This document shows positions 1 to 10,400 of a stretch of 64,000 nt of DNA, piece after piece (position 1 is the stretch's first letter; every line of letters begins with the position of its first letter). This stretch comes from Streptomyces sp. VRA16 Mangrove soil (GTDB taxonomy: Bacteria; Actinomycetota; Actinomycetes; Streptomycetales; Streptomycetaceae). The stretch is from NCBI RefSeq assembly GCF_017377775.1, contig NZ_JAFVLN010000006.1, positions 1-64,000 on the forward strand, read 5' to 3'. Made by a program: the position numbers and the translations under genes. The notes under the pieces were generated by a model, which searched no databases, was not told the origin of the DNA, and saw nothing but the letters and a program-made list of their open reading frames with translations.

Positions 1-38
1 GCCCCCGCCCAGCCCCACACTCCCCAGGAGACCTCCAC

Positions 39-1019
39 GTGAAGGCCACCGGAGCAAGACTCGCCGCCGTCGCCGTCGCCGCGGCCGCATTCCTCGCAGT
101 CCTCCCCAACATGGCCCAGGCGGCCCAGAGTTACCCCGACCCGCAGCTCCTCACCGGCCAGCAGATCATCCACGACCCGAGCGTCATCAAGCTCAAGGAC
201 GGCCGCTACGTCGCCTACTCCACCGGCGGCGTGATCGGCGCCCGCCTCTCGACCGACCGCAAGAACTGGACGGACGAGGGCAACGCCTTCGCCGAGCCGC
301 CGAGCTGGTGGTACGAGTACAACGCCACCGGCGACCCGTGGGCCCCCGACATCTCGTACCGCGACGGCACGTACTGGCTGTACTACGCCGTCTCGTCCTG
401 GGGCACCAACCACTCGGCGATCGGCGTGGCCACCTCCGACTCGGGCCTGCCCGGCACCTGGACCGACCACGGCAAGGTGTTCTCGTCCGAGACCACGGAC
501 AGCTGGAACGCCATCGACCCGTCGGTCGTCCGCGCCGGCGGCAAGCTCTGGATGAGCTTCGGCTCGTACTGGACCGGCATCCGCATGGTCGAGCTCAACC
601 CCCGTACGGGAAAGGCGATCCCGGGCGCCACGGTGGCGCACCTGGCCACCCGCCCGGACGCCCCGTACGCGGTCGAGGGCCCCTCCGTCGTCCGGCACGG
701 CCGCTACTACTACCTCCTCGCCTCGTACGACGCCTGCTGCCAGGGCGTGAACTCGACGTACAAGATCCGCGTCGGCCGTTCGGCCTCGGTCACCGGCCCG
801 TACGTCGACAAGGACGGCACGGCGATGCTCGACGGCGGCGGCACGCTGCTGCTCGCCGGGCACGGCCGGTTCATCGGCACCGGCGGCGAGTCCGTCTTCC
901 AGGACCAGGGCCACGACGTCCTCGCCTACCACTACTACGACGCCGAGGACTCCGGCACCCCCAAGCTGGGCCTGAACGAGCTGGACTGGGGCAGGGACGG
1001 CTGGCCCGTCGTCCGGTAG
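39..1019 (+). CDS. Secreted GH43 arabinan endo-1,5-alpha-L-arabinosidase
   Basis: Predicted extracellular enzyme cutting the alpha-1,5-arabinan backbone. A GTG start sits 8 nt after AGGAG (26-30). Residues 1-28 form a signal peptide (basic N-end, Ala/Val-rich core, cleavage near AQA|AQS). The five-bladed GH43 fold shows its usual acids: Asp in IHDPSV (near residue 42), Asp in NAIDPSV (near 160) and Glu in VEGPSVV (near 210). At 326 residues it is a single catalytic domain of normal family length without a carbohydrate-binding module. The next gene is a GH51 arabinofuranosidase, so the two should convert arabinan to arabinose. Family call is firm; the endo-arabinanase substrate is inferred from subfamily look and context. 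Confidence 0.9.
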   Translation: MKATGARLAAVAVAAAAFLAVLPNMAQAAQSYPDPQLLTGQQIIHDPSVIKLKDGRYVAYSTGGVIGARLSTDRKNWTDEGNAFAEPPSWWYEYNATGDPWAPDISYRDGTYWLYYAVSSWGTNHSAIGVATSDSGLPGTWTDHGKVFSSETTDSWNAIDPSVVRAGGKLWMSFGSYWTGIRMVELNPRTGKAIPGATVAHLATRPDAPYAVEGPSVVRHGRYYYLLASYDACCQGVNSTYKIRVGRSASVTGPYVDKDGTAMLDGGGTLLLAGHGRFIGTGGESVFQDQGHDVLAYHYYDAEDSGTPKLGLNELDWGRDGWPVVR

Positions 1020-1031
1020 CGACTGATTTCG

Positions 1032-1070
1032 GGGCGGGCGCACCCATTGACCTTTGGGAGGCGCCCGCCC
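1032..1070 (+). terminator. Hairpin terminator after the GH43 gene
   Basis: A perfect 10-bp inverted repeat (GGGCGGGCGC at 1032-1041, its complement at 1061-1070) lies 13 bases after the GH43 stop codon. There is no T-run, as is usual in Streptomyces. It suggests the GH51 gene has its own promoter in 1071-1140. Confidence 0.6.
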
Positions 1071-1148
1071 TACCGTCTGTCCGACGTCTCGATCAATGTA
1101 CGTAATACCGAACAGAGTTGACCGCGCCCTGAGTTTCTTGAGGGAGAC

Positions 1149-2666
1149 ATGACCCGCACCGCACGCTTCACCCTGGACCCCGCCTTCACCGTCGGCCCGG
1201 TCAACCCCCGCCTCTTCGGCTCCTTCGTGGAACACCTCGGGCGCTGCGTCTACACCGGCATCTTCGAGCCCGGCCACCCGACGGCCGACGAGGCGGGCCT
1301 GCGCCAGGACGTCCTCGACCTGGTCCGCGAACTGGGCGTCACCGCGATCCGCTACCCCGGCGGCAACTTCGTCTCCGGCTACAAGTGGGAGGACTCGGTC
1401 GGCCCGGTCGAGGAGCGTCCGCGCCGCCTCGACCTCGCCTGGCACTCCACGGAGAGCAACCGCTTCGGTCTCTCCGAGTACATCGCGTTCCTGAAGAAGG
1501 TCGGCCCGCAGGCCGAGCCGATGATGGCGGTGAACCTGGGCACGCGCGGCGTCGCCGAGGCCCTCGAACTCCAGGAGTACGCCAACATCGCCGAGGGCAC
1601 CGCGCTGTCCGAGCTGCGCGCCGCGCACGGCGACAAGGACCCGTACGACATCAAGCTGTGGTGCCTGGGCAACGAGATGGACGGCCCCTGGCAGACCGGC
1701 CACAAGACGGCCGAGGAGTACGGCCGGCTCGCCGCCGAGACGGCCCGCGCCATGCGCCAGATGGACAAGGACGTCGAACTCGTCGCGTGCGGCTCCTCCA
1801 ACCAGTCCATGCCGACGTTCGCGGACTGGGAGGCGAAGGTCCTCACCGAGACCTACGACCTCGTCGACTACATCTCCCTCCACGCCTACTACTGGCCGGA
1901 GGACGGCGACACCGGCTCCTTCCTCGCCTCCGCCGTCGACATGGAGTCCTTCATCGAGAACGTGGTCGCGACCGCCGACCACATCGGCGCCAAGCTCAAG
2001 TCGTCGAAGAAGATCAACCTCTCCTTCGACGAGTGGAACGTCTGGTACCTGCCCGAGTGGGAGGCCCGCGCCAAGGAGTTCGCCCGCGACGAGTGGCCCG
2101 AGGCCCCGCGCCTCCTGGAGGACAGCTACAGCGTCACGGACGCCGTCGTCTTCGGCTCGCTCCTCATCGCCCTGCTGCGCCACGCGGACCGCGTCACCGT
2201 CGCCTGCCTCGCCCAGCTCGTCAACGTCATCGCCCCGATCATGACCGAGCCCGGCGGCGCGGCCTGGCGCCAGACGACGTTCTTCCCGTTCGCCGCCGCC
2301 GCGCGGTACGGCCAGGGCGAGGTCCTCGATGTGCGTGTCGACTCGCCCACGTACCAGACCAAGAAGTTCGGCGAGACGGACCTGCTGCACGCGACGGCCG
2401 TGCGCGCCGAGGACGGCACCGTCACGGTCTTCGCGGTCAACCGCAGCCAGACCGACGCCCTGCCCCTCGAAGTCGCCCTGGGCGCCCTCGGCCTGACGTC
2501 GGTGGCCGAGCACTCGGTGCTCGCCGACGCCGACCCCGAGGCCCGCAACACCCTCGCCGAGCCCGAGCGGGTGGCCCCGCACGCGGCGACCGGCACGGTC
2601 CTCGACGGCGGCGTCCTGAAGGCGACCCTGGAGCCCCTGTCCTGGAACGTCATCCGGCTGGCCTGA
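1149..2666 (+). CDS. abfA: GH51 alpha-L-arabinofuranosidase
   Basis: Removes terminal alpha-L-arabinofuranosyl residues from arabinan and arabino-oligosaccharides. It has no signal peptide, so it should act in the cytosol on imported oligosaccharides. The ATG is preceded by GAGGGAG at 1140-1146. The (beta/alpha)8 domain carries the acid/base Glu in CLGNEMDGPW (near residue 175) and the nucleophile Glu in SFDEWNVWY (near 297). The C-terminal beta domain ends in the family-typical LSWNVIRL. Length 505 residues is standard. It follows a secreted arabinanase, fitting outside cleavage and inside trimming. Confidence 0.95.
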   Translation: MTRTARFTLDPAFTVGPVNPRLFGSFVEHLGRCVYTGIFEPGHPTADEAGLRQDVLDLVRELGVTAIRYPGGNFVSGYKWEDSVGPVEERPRRLDLAWHSTESNRFGLSEYIAFLKKVGPQAEPMMAVNLGTRGVAEALELQEYANIAEGTALSELRAAHGDKDPYDIKLWCLGNEMDGPWQTGHKTAEEYGRLAAETARAMRQMDKDVELVACGSSNQSMPTFADWEAKVLTETYDLVDYISLHAYYWPEDGDTGSFLASAVDMESFIENVVATADHIGAKLKSSKKINLSFDEWNVWYLPEWEARAKEFARDEWPEAPRLLEDSYSVTDAVVFGSLLIALLRHADRVTVACLAQLVNVIAPIMTEPGGAAWRQTTFFPFAAAARYGQGEVLDVRVDSPTYQTKKFGETDLLHATAVRAEDGTVTVFAVNRSQTDALPLEVALGALGLTSVAEHSVLADADPEARNTLAEPERVAPHAATGTVLDGGVLKATLEPLSWNVIRLA

Positions 2667-2675
2667 GCCAGGACC

Positions 2676-2710
2676 GCGCGGCGGCGTGCCCGAGAGCCAC
2701 GCCGCCGCGC
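2676..2710 (+). terminator. Hairpin terminator after the GH51 gene
   Basis: A 13-bp perfect inverted repeat (GCGCGGCGGCGTG at 2676-2688, complement at 2698-2710, 9-nt loop) lies 9 bases after the GH51 stop codon. Confidence 0.7.
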
Positions 2711-2831
2711 CCGGACCTGGCGGGAGTCCGGAATCCGGAACAGTCCTGTGACCGTGGTCATCTACCTCTCATCTACGGCTTGTCGGCCGGACCGGATTCG
2801 GTAAAGCGGAGGCCAGGACTCACCTTCTCCC

Positions 2832-2854
2832 CTTGTTGAAATGCACGCAACAAA
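2832..2854. promoter_or_regulatory. Inverted repeat upstream of the S53 protease gene
   Basis: CTTGTTG at 2832-2838 and CAACAA at 2848-2853 form an inverted repeat about 90 bases before the protease start, in an AT-richer stretch likely to hold the promoter. An operator role is inference only. Confidence 0.3.
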
Positions 2855-2945
2855 GTGAAGATCGTCCGCGGCTGCCGGGGACACAGCACCGGCCGCCGTG
2901 AGGCATCCGCACTGCCCCTGTCCACCCTTCTCAGGAGGCACCACG

Positions 2946-4253
2946 TTGCGTGACACCAACCCCCACAGACGGCGCCGTACGGCCGCCGCGCTCGTCGGCA
3001 CGGCCGGCCTCGTGCTCGCCGGACTCGCCTTCGCCGCGCCCGGCGCGTCGGCCTCGTCGGCGGCTTCGTCGGCCTCGACCGCGTCGCCGCACGTGACCTG
3101 GAAGAACGTCTGCGCCGAAGCCACGAAGGCCGGTGAAATGGCCTGCCACGCCCAGCGCGTGACCAGCGGCCTCACCGCCTACGGGGTGCAGCGCGCCAAG
3201 GCCGGGCACGCCGCCCCCGACGCGGCCGACGCGTCGACCCCGTCCGGCTACGGTCCCAGCGACCTCCAGGCCGCCTACGGTCTGGCCTCCGCCGCCGCCT
3301 CGAAGGGCGCGGGCGAGACGATCGCGATCGTCGACGCCTACGACGACCCGAACGCCGAGGCGGACCTCGCCAAGTACCGCTCGTACTACGGCCTTTCGGC
3401 CTGCACGACCGCCAACGGGTGCTTCAAGAAGGTGAGCCAGACCGGCGCCACCACCTCGCTGCCGAGGGCCGACACCGGCTGGGCCGAGGAGATATCCCTC
3501 GACCTCGACATGGCCAGCGCCACCTGCCCCAACTGCAACATCCTGCTCGTCGAGGCGAAGTCCGCGACGATGACCAACCTCGGCACCGCCGTCAACCGGG
3601 CCGTCACCCTGGGCGCCAAGTACGTCTCCAACAGCTACGGCGGCTCCGAGTCCTCCTCGGACTCCTCCTACGACTCGTCGTACTTCAACCACCCCGGCGT
3701 CGCCATCACCGTCAGCGCCGGCGACTCCGGCTACGGCGCCGAGTACCCGGCCGCCTCGCGGTACGTGACCTCCGTCGGCGGCACGGCCCTGTCCAGGTCC
3801 ACCTCCACCAGCCGGGGCTGGACCGAGTCCGTGTGGAGCACCAGCAGCACGGAGGGCACCGGCTCCGGCTGCTCCGCCTACGACACCAAGCCGACCTGGC
3901 AGACCGACACCGGCTGCTCGAAGCGGACGGTCTCCGACGTCTCCGCGGTCGCCGACCCGGCCACCGGTGTCGCCGTCTACGACTCGTACGGCATCACCGC
4001 CGGCTGGTACACCTTCGGCGGCACCAGCGCCTCGTCGCCGATCATCGCGGGCGTGTACGCGCTCGGCGGCGTCCCGTCGTCCGGCTCGTACCCGGCCAAG
4101 TTCCCGTACAGCGCCGCCAGTTCGTCCCTGAACGACGTGACCGGCGGCTCCAACGGCAGCTGCTCCGGCAGCTACCTGTGCACCGCGGGCACCGGCTACG
4201 ACGGCCCGACCGGCCTCGGTACCCCGCAGGGCGTGGGCGCCTTCACCGGCTGA
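2946..4253 (+). CDS. Secreted S53 family (sedolisin-like) serine-carboxyl protease
   Basis: Predicted secreted endopeptidase. I chose the TTG at 2946 because AGGAGG (2933-2938) lies 7 nt upstream and the protein then begins with an Arg-rich N-end and hydrophobic core (signal roughly residues 1-35, cleavage near ASA). An upstream in-frame ATG at 2898 would put a non-signal tail in front. The sedolisin set is visible: EISLD (Glu-x3-Asp) near residue 185, the oxyanion Asp in SAGDSG near 260, and the catalytic Ser in GGTSASSP near 360. Four or more cysteines suggest disulfides. The propeptide is short for S53. No operon partner is evident. Confidence 0.88.
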   Translation: MRDTNPHRRRRTAAALVGTAGLVLAGLAFAAPGASASSAASSASTASPHVTWKNVCAEATKAGEMACHAQRVTSGLTAYGVQRAKAGHAAPDAADASTPSGYGPSDLQAAYGLASAAASKGAGETIAIVDAYDDPNAEADLAKYRSYYGLSACTTANGCFKKVSQTGATTSLPRADTGWAEEISLDLDMASATCPNCNILLVEAKSATMTNLGTAVNRAVTLGAKYVSNSYGGSESSSDSSYDSSYFNHPGVAITVSAGDSGYGAEYPAASRYVTSVGGTALSRSTSTSRGWTESVWSTSSTEGTGSGCSAYDTKPTWQTDTGCSKRTVSDVSAVADPATGVAVYDSYGITAGWYTFGGTSASSPIIAGVYALGGVPSSGSYPAKFPYSAASSSLNDVTGGSNGSCSGSYLCTAGTGYDGPTGLGTPQGVGAFTG

Positions 4254-4270
4254 CGCACCTGTGATCCCGA

Positions 4271-4299
4271 CGGGCCGTGGCGCACCGCGCCGCGGCCCG
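4271..4299 (+). terminator. Hairpin terminator after the S53 protease gene
   Basis: CGGGCCGTGGCGC (4271-4283) pairs with GCGCCGCGGCCCG (4287-4299) with a 3-nt loop and one mismatch. It lies 17 bases after the stop codon and separates the protease from the NRPS locus. Confidence 0.6.
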
Positions 4300-4425
4300 T
4301 TCGGCGTGCCGCGTCGACGCCGCCGCGTTCTTCGCAGGGGGGGGCGTCAGGGACGAGGGGGCGGCGCGCACGATCGGGTGATCAAGATCGGCAACACGGG
4401 TGACCAGGGACGATGACGTTCTGAC

Positions 4426-4456
4426 GAGACGGTTTTCATGCTCCCATGAACGTCTC
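4426..4456 (+). promoter_or_regulatory. Inverted repeat spanning the NRPS start codon
   Basis: GAGACG (4426-4431) plus TTCATG (4435-4440) face CATGAACGTCTC (4445-4456) across a 4-nt loop, with a 3-nt bulge in the left arm. The NRPS ATG (4446-4448) is inside the right arm, and no Shine-Dalgarno sequence is visible upstream. It could be an RNA hairpin hiding the start codon, or a DNA operator over a leaderless start. Confidence 0.4.
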
Positions 4457-7400
4457 AGCCCCCGCCGGGGCACCGTCCCCCGGCGGCCCTCGGGGCCTGC
4501 CCCCGGCCCCGCCCGTCCACCGCGCCTTCGCCGCCGTCGCCGAGAGGTCTCCGGCCGCGACCGCCGTCGCCGAGGAGGCGGGCGGCACCTGGTCCTACCG
4601 TGAAATGTCGTGCTGGGCGGCTGAGTTGGCCGACGGGCTGCGCGCCCGCGGGGCCGGCCCCGGCGGGTCCGTCGCCCTGCGGCTGCCCCGCTCGGCGCGG
4701 CTGATCGCCGCGCTGCTCGCGGTCCTCGACACCGGGGCCGCCGCCGTCGTGCTCGATCCCCGGCTGCCCGCGGAGCGGCTCGCCGCCGTCGAGGCGGACG
4801 CGGGGTGCACGGTGGTGCTGACCCCGGACACGGTCCCGGACGGCGCGGGACGGGCGAGCGGGCTGTCCGCCACCGGCCCGGACGGCGAACCCGACCGCAC
4901 CGCCTGCGTGTTCTACACCTCGGGCTCCACCGGGCGCCCCAAGGGCGTTCGCGTCACCCACCGCAACCTGGGCCGCTTCGCCGCCGACCCGCACTGGGAG
5001 GGCCCCGGGCACCGGGTCACCGCCCTCGTCTCCGCGCTCGGCTTCGACGCGGTCAGCCACGACCTGTGGCTGCCGCTCACCCGCGGCGGTACCGTCGTCG
5101 TGCCCGCCGACGACCGCCTGGACGCCCACCGGCTCGCCGCCCTGGTCGCCGCGCACGGCGTCACCGGCGTCTTCCTCACCACGGCCTGGTTCAACCAGAT
5201 CGCCGCGGACGACCCGAAGGCGCTGCGCGGACTGCACACGGTCCTCACCGGAGGCGAGGCGTGCGACCCCCGCGCCTTCGCCCAAGTGCGCTCAGCCTGC
5301 CCACAGGTGACGCTCGGTCATGTCTACGGCCCGACCGAGTGCACCACGTTCACGACCCTGCACCCGCTGCCGCCCGGCGAGCCCGTCCCCGCCGACGCCG
5401 TCCCGATCGGCACCGGGCTGCCCGGAGTGACGGTGCGCCTGCTCGGCCCCGATCTCGCCGAGGTGGCCGACGGGGAACCGGGCGAGGTGTACGTCGCGGG
5501 CGAGCAGGTCGCCGACGGCTACCTCGGACTGCCGGGCCGGACGGCGGAACGGTTCGTCGCCGACCCGCACGGACCCGCGGGCACCCGCATGTACCGCACC
5601 GGCGACCTCGCCGTCCGCGGCCTGGGCGGCACCCTCACCTACCTCGCCCGCGACGACGACCAGGTGAAGATCCGCGGCCACCGCGTCGAACCCGGCGAGG
5701 CCCGCGCCGCCCTCGCCGCACTGCCCGGCGTCACCCAGGCCGTCGTGGTCGCCCGCGACGGCCGGCTCGTCGGGTACGCGGTCGGCGCGGCCCTCGACGG
5801 CACGGCCCTGCGCACCGCACTCGCCCGCGTCCTGCCCGAGTACCTCGTCCCGTCCGCCGTGGTCGTCCTCGACGCGCTGCCGCTCGGCGTCAACGGCAAG
5901 GTCGACCGTGCCGCGCTCCCCGCCCCGCGCACCACCCGCCCCGGACCCGGCCTGCCGCGCACCCCGGAGGAGAAGGCGCTGTGCGCCGCGTTCGCCGAGG
6001 TCCTCGGCGTGCCCGACGCGGGCACCGCGGACGACTTCTTCGCGCTCGGCGGCGACAGCATCACGGCGATGCGGCTGGTCAGCCGGGTCCGCAGGGAGCA
6101 CGTCGCGATCACCTCGCAGGACGTCTTCACGCTGCGCACCCCGGCCGCCCTCGCGGCGGCAGCGGCCCGCGCGACGGCGCCGGAGGCCGACCTGTTCCAC
6201 CAGACGGCGACCGGACCGCTCGCGCTGCCGCCCATCGCGCTCTGGCTGCGCGAACAGGGCCCTGGCACCGAGGAGTTCGTGCAGTCCGCGCTCGTCGAGA
6301 CCCCGCGGGGAATGAGCCGCGGCGCCCTCGTCCGCGCCCTGCGCACGGTCCTGGACCGGCACGACGCCCTGCGCACCCGCCTGCCCGACCCGTCCGCCGA
6401 CACCGTCTGGCAGCCGGAGATCCTGCCGCCCGGCGAGATCGACGCGGAGGAGCTGATCGACGTACGTGACGACGTGTCCGTACGCGATGGATCCGTCAGC
6501 CCCTCCGAGGTGCGGCAGGCCGTGGCCCGCGCCATGCGGCACCTCGACCTCCCCGCCGGCAAGGTGCTGCGTGCCGTGTGGTGGCCGCGGGCGCGGCGGC
6601 TGCTGATCGCCGTGCACCACCTCGTCGTCGACGGCGTGTCCTGGCAGGTGCTCCTGCCGGACCTGGCGCGGGCCGTCGACGACCCCGACGCGCTCACCGC
6701 CTGGGGCGCGACCACCCCGTACCGGCGCTGGACCGAGGCCCACAACGCCCGCGCCACGAGCCCCGAGGTGCTGGCCACCCTGCCGCACTGGCGGGCGACG
6801 ACCGCGCCCGTCGGGCGGATGTGGCCCGCCGCTGCCCCGGTCGATCCGGAGCTCGACACCGTCGCCGCCTCGCGGACCCTGGAGACCGCGCTGCCCCCGG
6901 AGGTCGGACGCGCCCTGCTCACGACCGCCCCGGCCCGTTACGGCGCGACCACCCAGGAACTCCTGCTCACCGCGCTCACCCTGGCGGCCGCCCGGTGCGG
7001 CGCACCGCCCACCCTGGTCGTCGACACCGAGGGCCACGGCCGCGACGACCACGCCGCGGGACTCGACGTCTCGGCCACCGTGGGCTGGTTCACCTGCATG
7101 TACCCGGTGCGCCTCGACTGCCCCGCACCCGGCGCGGGACCCGCCGCGGCCGTGGAGGCCGTACGCGCACAGTGGCGGAAGCTGCCCGAGGACCGCTCCT
7201 CGTACGGGCTGCTGCGACAACTGCACCCGCAGGCCGCCGGGCTCCTCGCCCCCGCGCCCCCGCGCCCGCTGCTCTTCAACTACCTGGGCCGGTACGCCGT
7301 CCAGGGCCGCGACCCGTGGCCGTACGCGCCCGAGGCCCCCGTCCTCGGTATCCACCGCGCCGCCCGGCAGCCGCTGTCCCACCCGCTGGAGATCAACGCC

Positions 7401-10400
7401 GTCGTCGACGAACGTTCCGGAGAGCCCGTGCTCACCGCCGAATGGCGCTGGGCCGCCCGGCTCGTGGACGCGGGCGACGTCGCCGCGCTGGCCCGCGAAT
7501 GGGCGGCCGCACTCGCGGAGTTGACCGCTCCCGGCGAGGCGCGGTGGCCCTGCTCCCCGCTCCAGGAAGGGCTGCTCTACCACGCCCACCGCGCCCCCGA
7601 GGGCGCCCCCGACCCCTACCACGTACAGACCGTCCTCGACCTCGCCGGAGACGTGGACGAGGACGCGCTGCGGGCCGCGCTCGCCGCGCTGACCGCACAG
7701 CACCCCGCGCTGCGGGCCGGATTCCGGTGGAGCTGCCGCGGACAGGCCGTGCAGAGCGTGTCCGACACGGTGCGGGTGCCGCTGCGCGTCGTCGACGTGG
7801 CGGACCCCGGGGCGGCCGAGGAGGAGGCACGCAGGGACCGGGACGAACCGTTCGACCTGGCCGAACCGCCGCTGCTGCGGGCCGTGTTGCTGCGTATCGG
7901 CGCCGGGCGCAGCCGACTGCTGCTGAGCTACCACCACATCCTCATGGACGGCTGGTCGATGCAGGTCGCGCTCGCCGACCTCGCCGACCTGTACGGGCAG
8001 GCCGCCGCGGGCCGCACCCCGGTACCCACCCCCCGCCCGTCCGCGCTCGCCTATCTGCGCCACGTCGCCGACCAGGGCACGGACGTGGCGACCAAGGCGT
8101 GGCAGATGCTGCTCGACGGGGTGGGCGAACCGACCCTGCTCACCGCGGGCGACGACGAGGACGCACGGCCGGACGTCGTCGTCCTCGACGTCCCCGCCGC
8201 ACGCACCCGTGCCCTGCGCGCCCGCGCCCGCGAACGCGCCCTGTCCCTGAACACGCTGATCCTCGGCGCCTGGGGACTGGTCCTCGCCCAGCTGACCGGG
8301 CGCGACGACATCGTCTTCGGGACGGTCGTCGCGGACCGGCCGCCGCACCTGGACGGCGTCGAGTCCATGGTCGGGCTGATGAACAACGCGGTGCCGGTGC
8401 GCCTCGACCTCAAGGCCGTTGTCGACCGCGGCGCCCTGTTCGCCGGGCTCCAGGAACAGCGGGCCTCGATGATGCCGTACCAGCATCTGGGACTCGCCGA
8501 GATCACCCGGGCCGCCGGGTTGCGCGAACTCTTCGACACCGTCGCCGTCCTGGAGCCGTACACGGACGCGTTCGCCGCCGAGTGGGGGCCCGGGGTGCGC
8601 GTCACGTCGAGCGAGGTCCGCAACGGCACGCACTATCCGCTGTGCCTGCTGGTGTCGATCGGGGACGGCATCCGGGTCCGCGTGCAGTACCGGCCGGGAC
8701 GGCTGACCGAGGGCGCGGCGCGGGAGATCGGGGAGCGGTTCGTCGAGGCGCTGGGCGCGCTCGCCGACGACCTCGGCGCCCCCGCGCACCGGCCGGTCGG
8801 CGCGGTGCCGTCCGCGGTCCGACGCCCGGTGCCGAGGACGGCGGCGCCGGTCCCGGTGCTCGACCGGTTCGCCGCGCAGGTGCGGGACGTGCCCGAGCGG
8901 GCGGCCGTCGTCGACGGCCGTGGCACCCTCGACTACCGGGGCCTGGACGCCGCGGCCGACCGCCTCGCCGCCGAGCTGACCGCGCGCGGCGTGGGCGCCG
9001 AGCAGGTGGTGGCGCTGTGCCTGCGGCGCGGCCGCGACGCGATCACCGCGATGCTGGCCGTCCTGAAGGCCGGGGCCGCCTACCTGTGGCTCGACCCGCG
9101 CCACCCGGCCCCGCGTGTGGCGGCCCTCGCCGCCGAGGGGCGCCCCCAACTCCTCGTTTACCAGGACGAGTTCGACGCCGCGCTGGCGGAGATCCCGGCC
9201 GGGGTGCCACGGCTGCTGCTCGGCCCGGAGCACGTACGCCCGGAGCCGGGACGTCCGGGCCCCGTCGCGGGGGCGCCGCGCCCGGCGCGGCATCCCGGGC
9301 ACCCGGCGTACGTCGTGCACACCTCCGGGACGCAGGGCGTACCCAAGGCCGTGGTGATGCCGGGCGGCGCCCTGGACCGGCTCGTCGCCTGGCACGAGGA
9401 GCGGTTCCCCGCCGAACCCGGCGCCGTGACCGCCCAGTTCACGTCCATGGCGTTCGACGTCGCCACGCAGGAAGTGCTCACCGCGCTGTGCACCGGCCGC
9501 ACGCTGGCCGTGCCCGACGCCGACACCCGCGCGGACGCCGCCGCCTGGACGCAGTGGCTGCGCGCGCACCGGGTCACCGAACTCCTCGCCCCCACGCCCG
9601 TCCTCGCCGCACTCTGCGAATTCGCCGACGGGGAACGGGAGTCGCTGCCCGACCTGCGCCACCTCGTCCAGGCGGGGGAGGCCTTGGTGGTCGGCCCGCA
9701 GCTGCGCGCCCTGTGCGCGCGGGACGGCAAGCGGCTGCACAACCACTACGGCCCCGCCGAGACGCACGTGGTGACGGCGGGCGAGGTCGCCGGGGAACCG
9801 GCCGCCTGGCCCGCCCGCCCCGGCATCGGCGCACCGGTGCCCGGCTCCCGGGTCATGCTCCTGGACGCCGGCCTGTGTCCGGTGCCCGAGGGGCTCGCCG
9901 GTGAGCTGTACCTCGGCGGCGACCAGGTGGCCCGCGGCTACCTCGGCCGCCCCGGGCTCACCGCGGCCCGCTTCGTCGCCGACCCGTGGGGCCCGCCCGG
10001 CGCCCGCATGTACCGCACCGGCGACCTGGCCCGCCAACGACCCGACGGCAGCCTGGAGTTCGTCGGCCGCAACGACGACCAGGTCAAGATCCGCGGCCAC
10101 CGCATCGAGCCCGACGAGGTCCGCGCCGCCCTCGCCGCGCTCCCCGGTGTCGCCCAGGCGGCCGTGCTGGCCCGCCCCGACGGCCGCGGCGGCAAGGAAC
10201 TCACCGGGTACGCGGTCGGCGCGGACCTCGACGGCGCGCTGCTCCGCGACCGGCTGGCCACCCGCCTCCCGGACTTCATGCTCCCCGCCCGCATCCTGGT
10301 CCTGGACCGCATGCCGCTCACCGTCAACGGCAAGGTCGACCGCCGCGCCCTGCCCGAGCCCACCCGCGAGGCCGCGCGGATCCGTGCGCCGCGCACCCCC

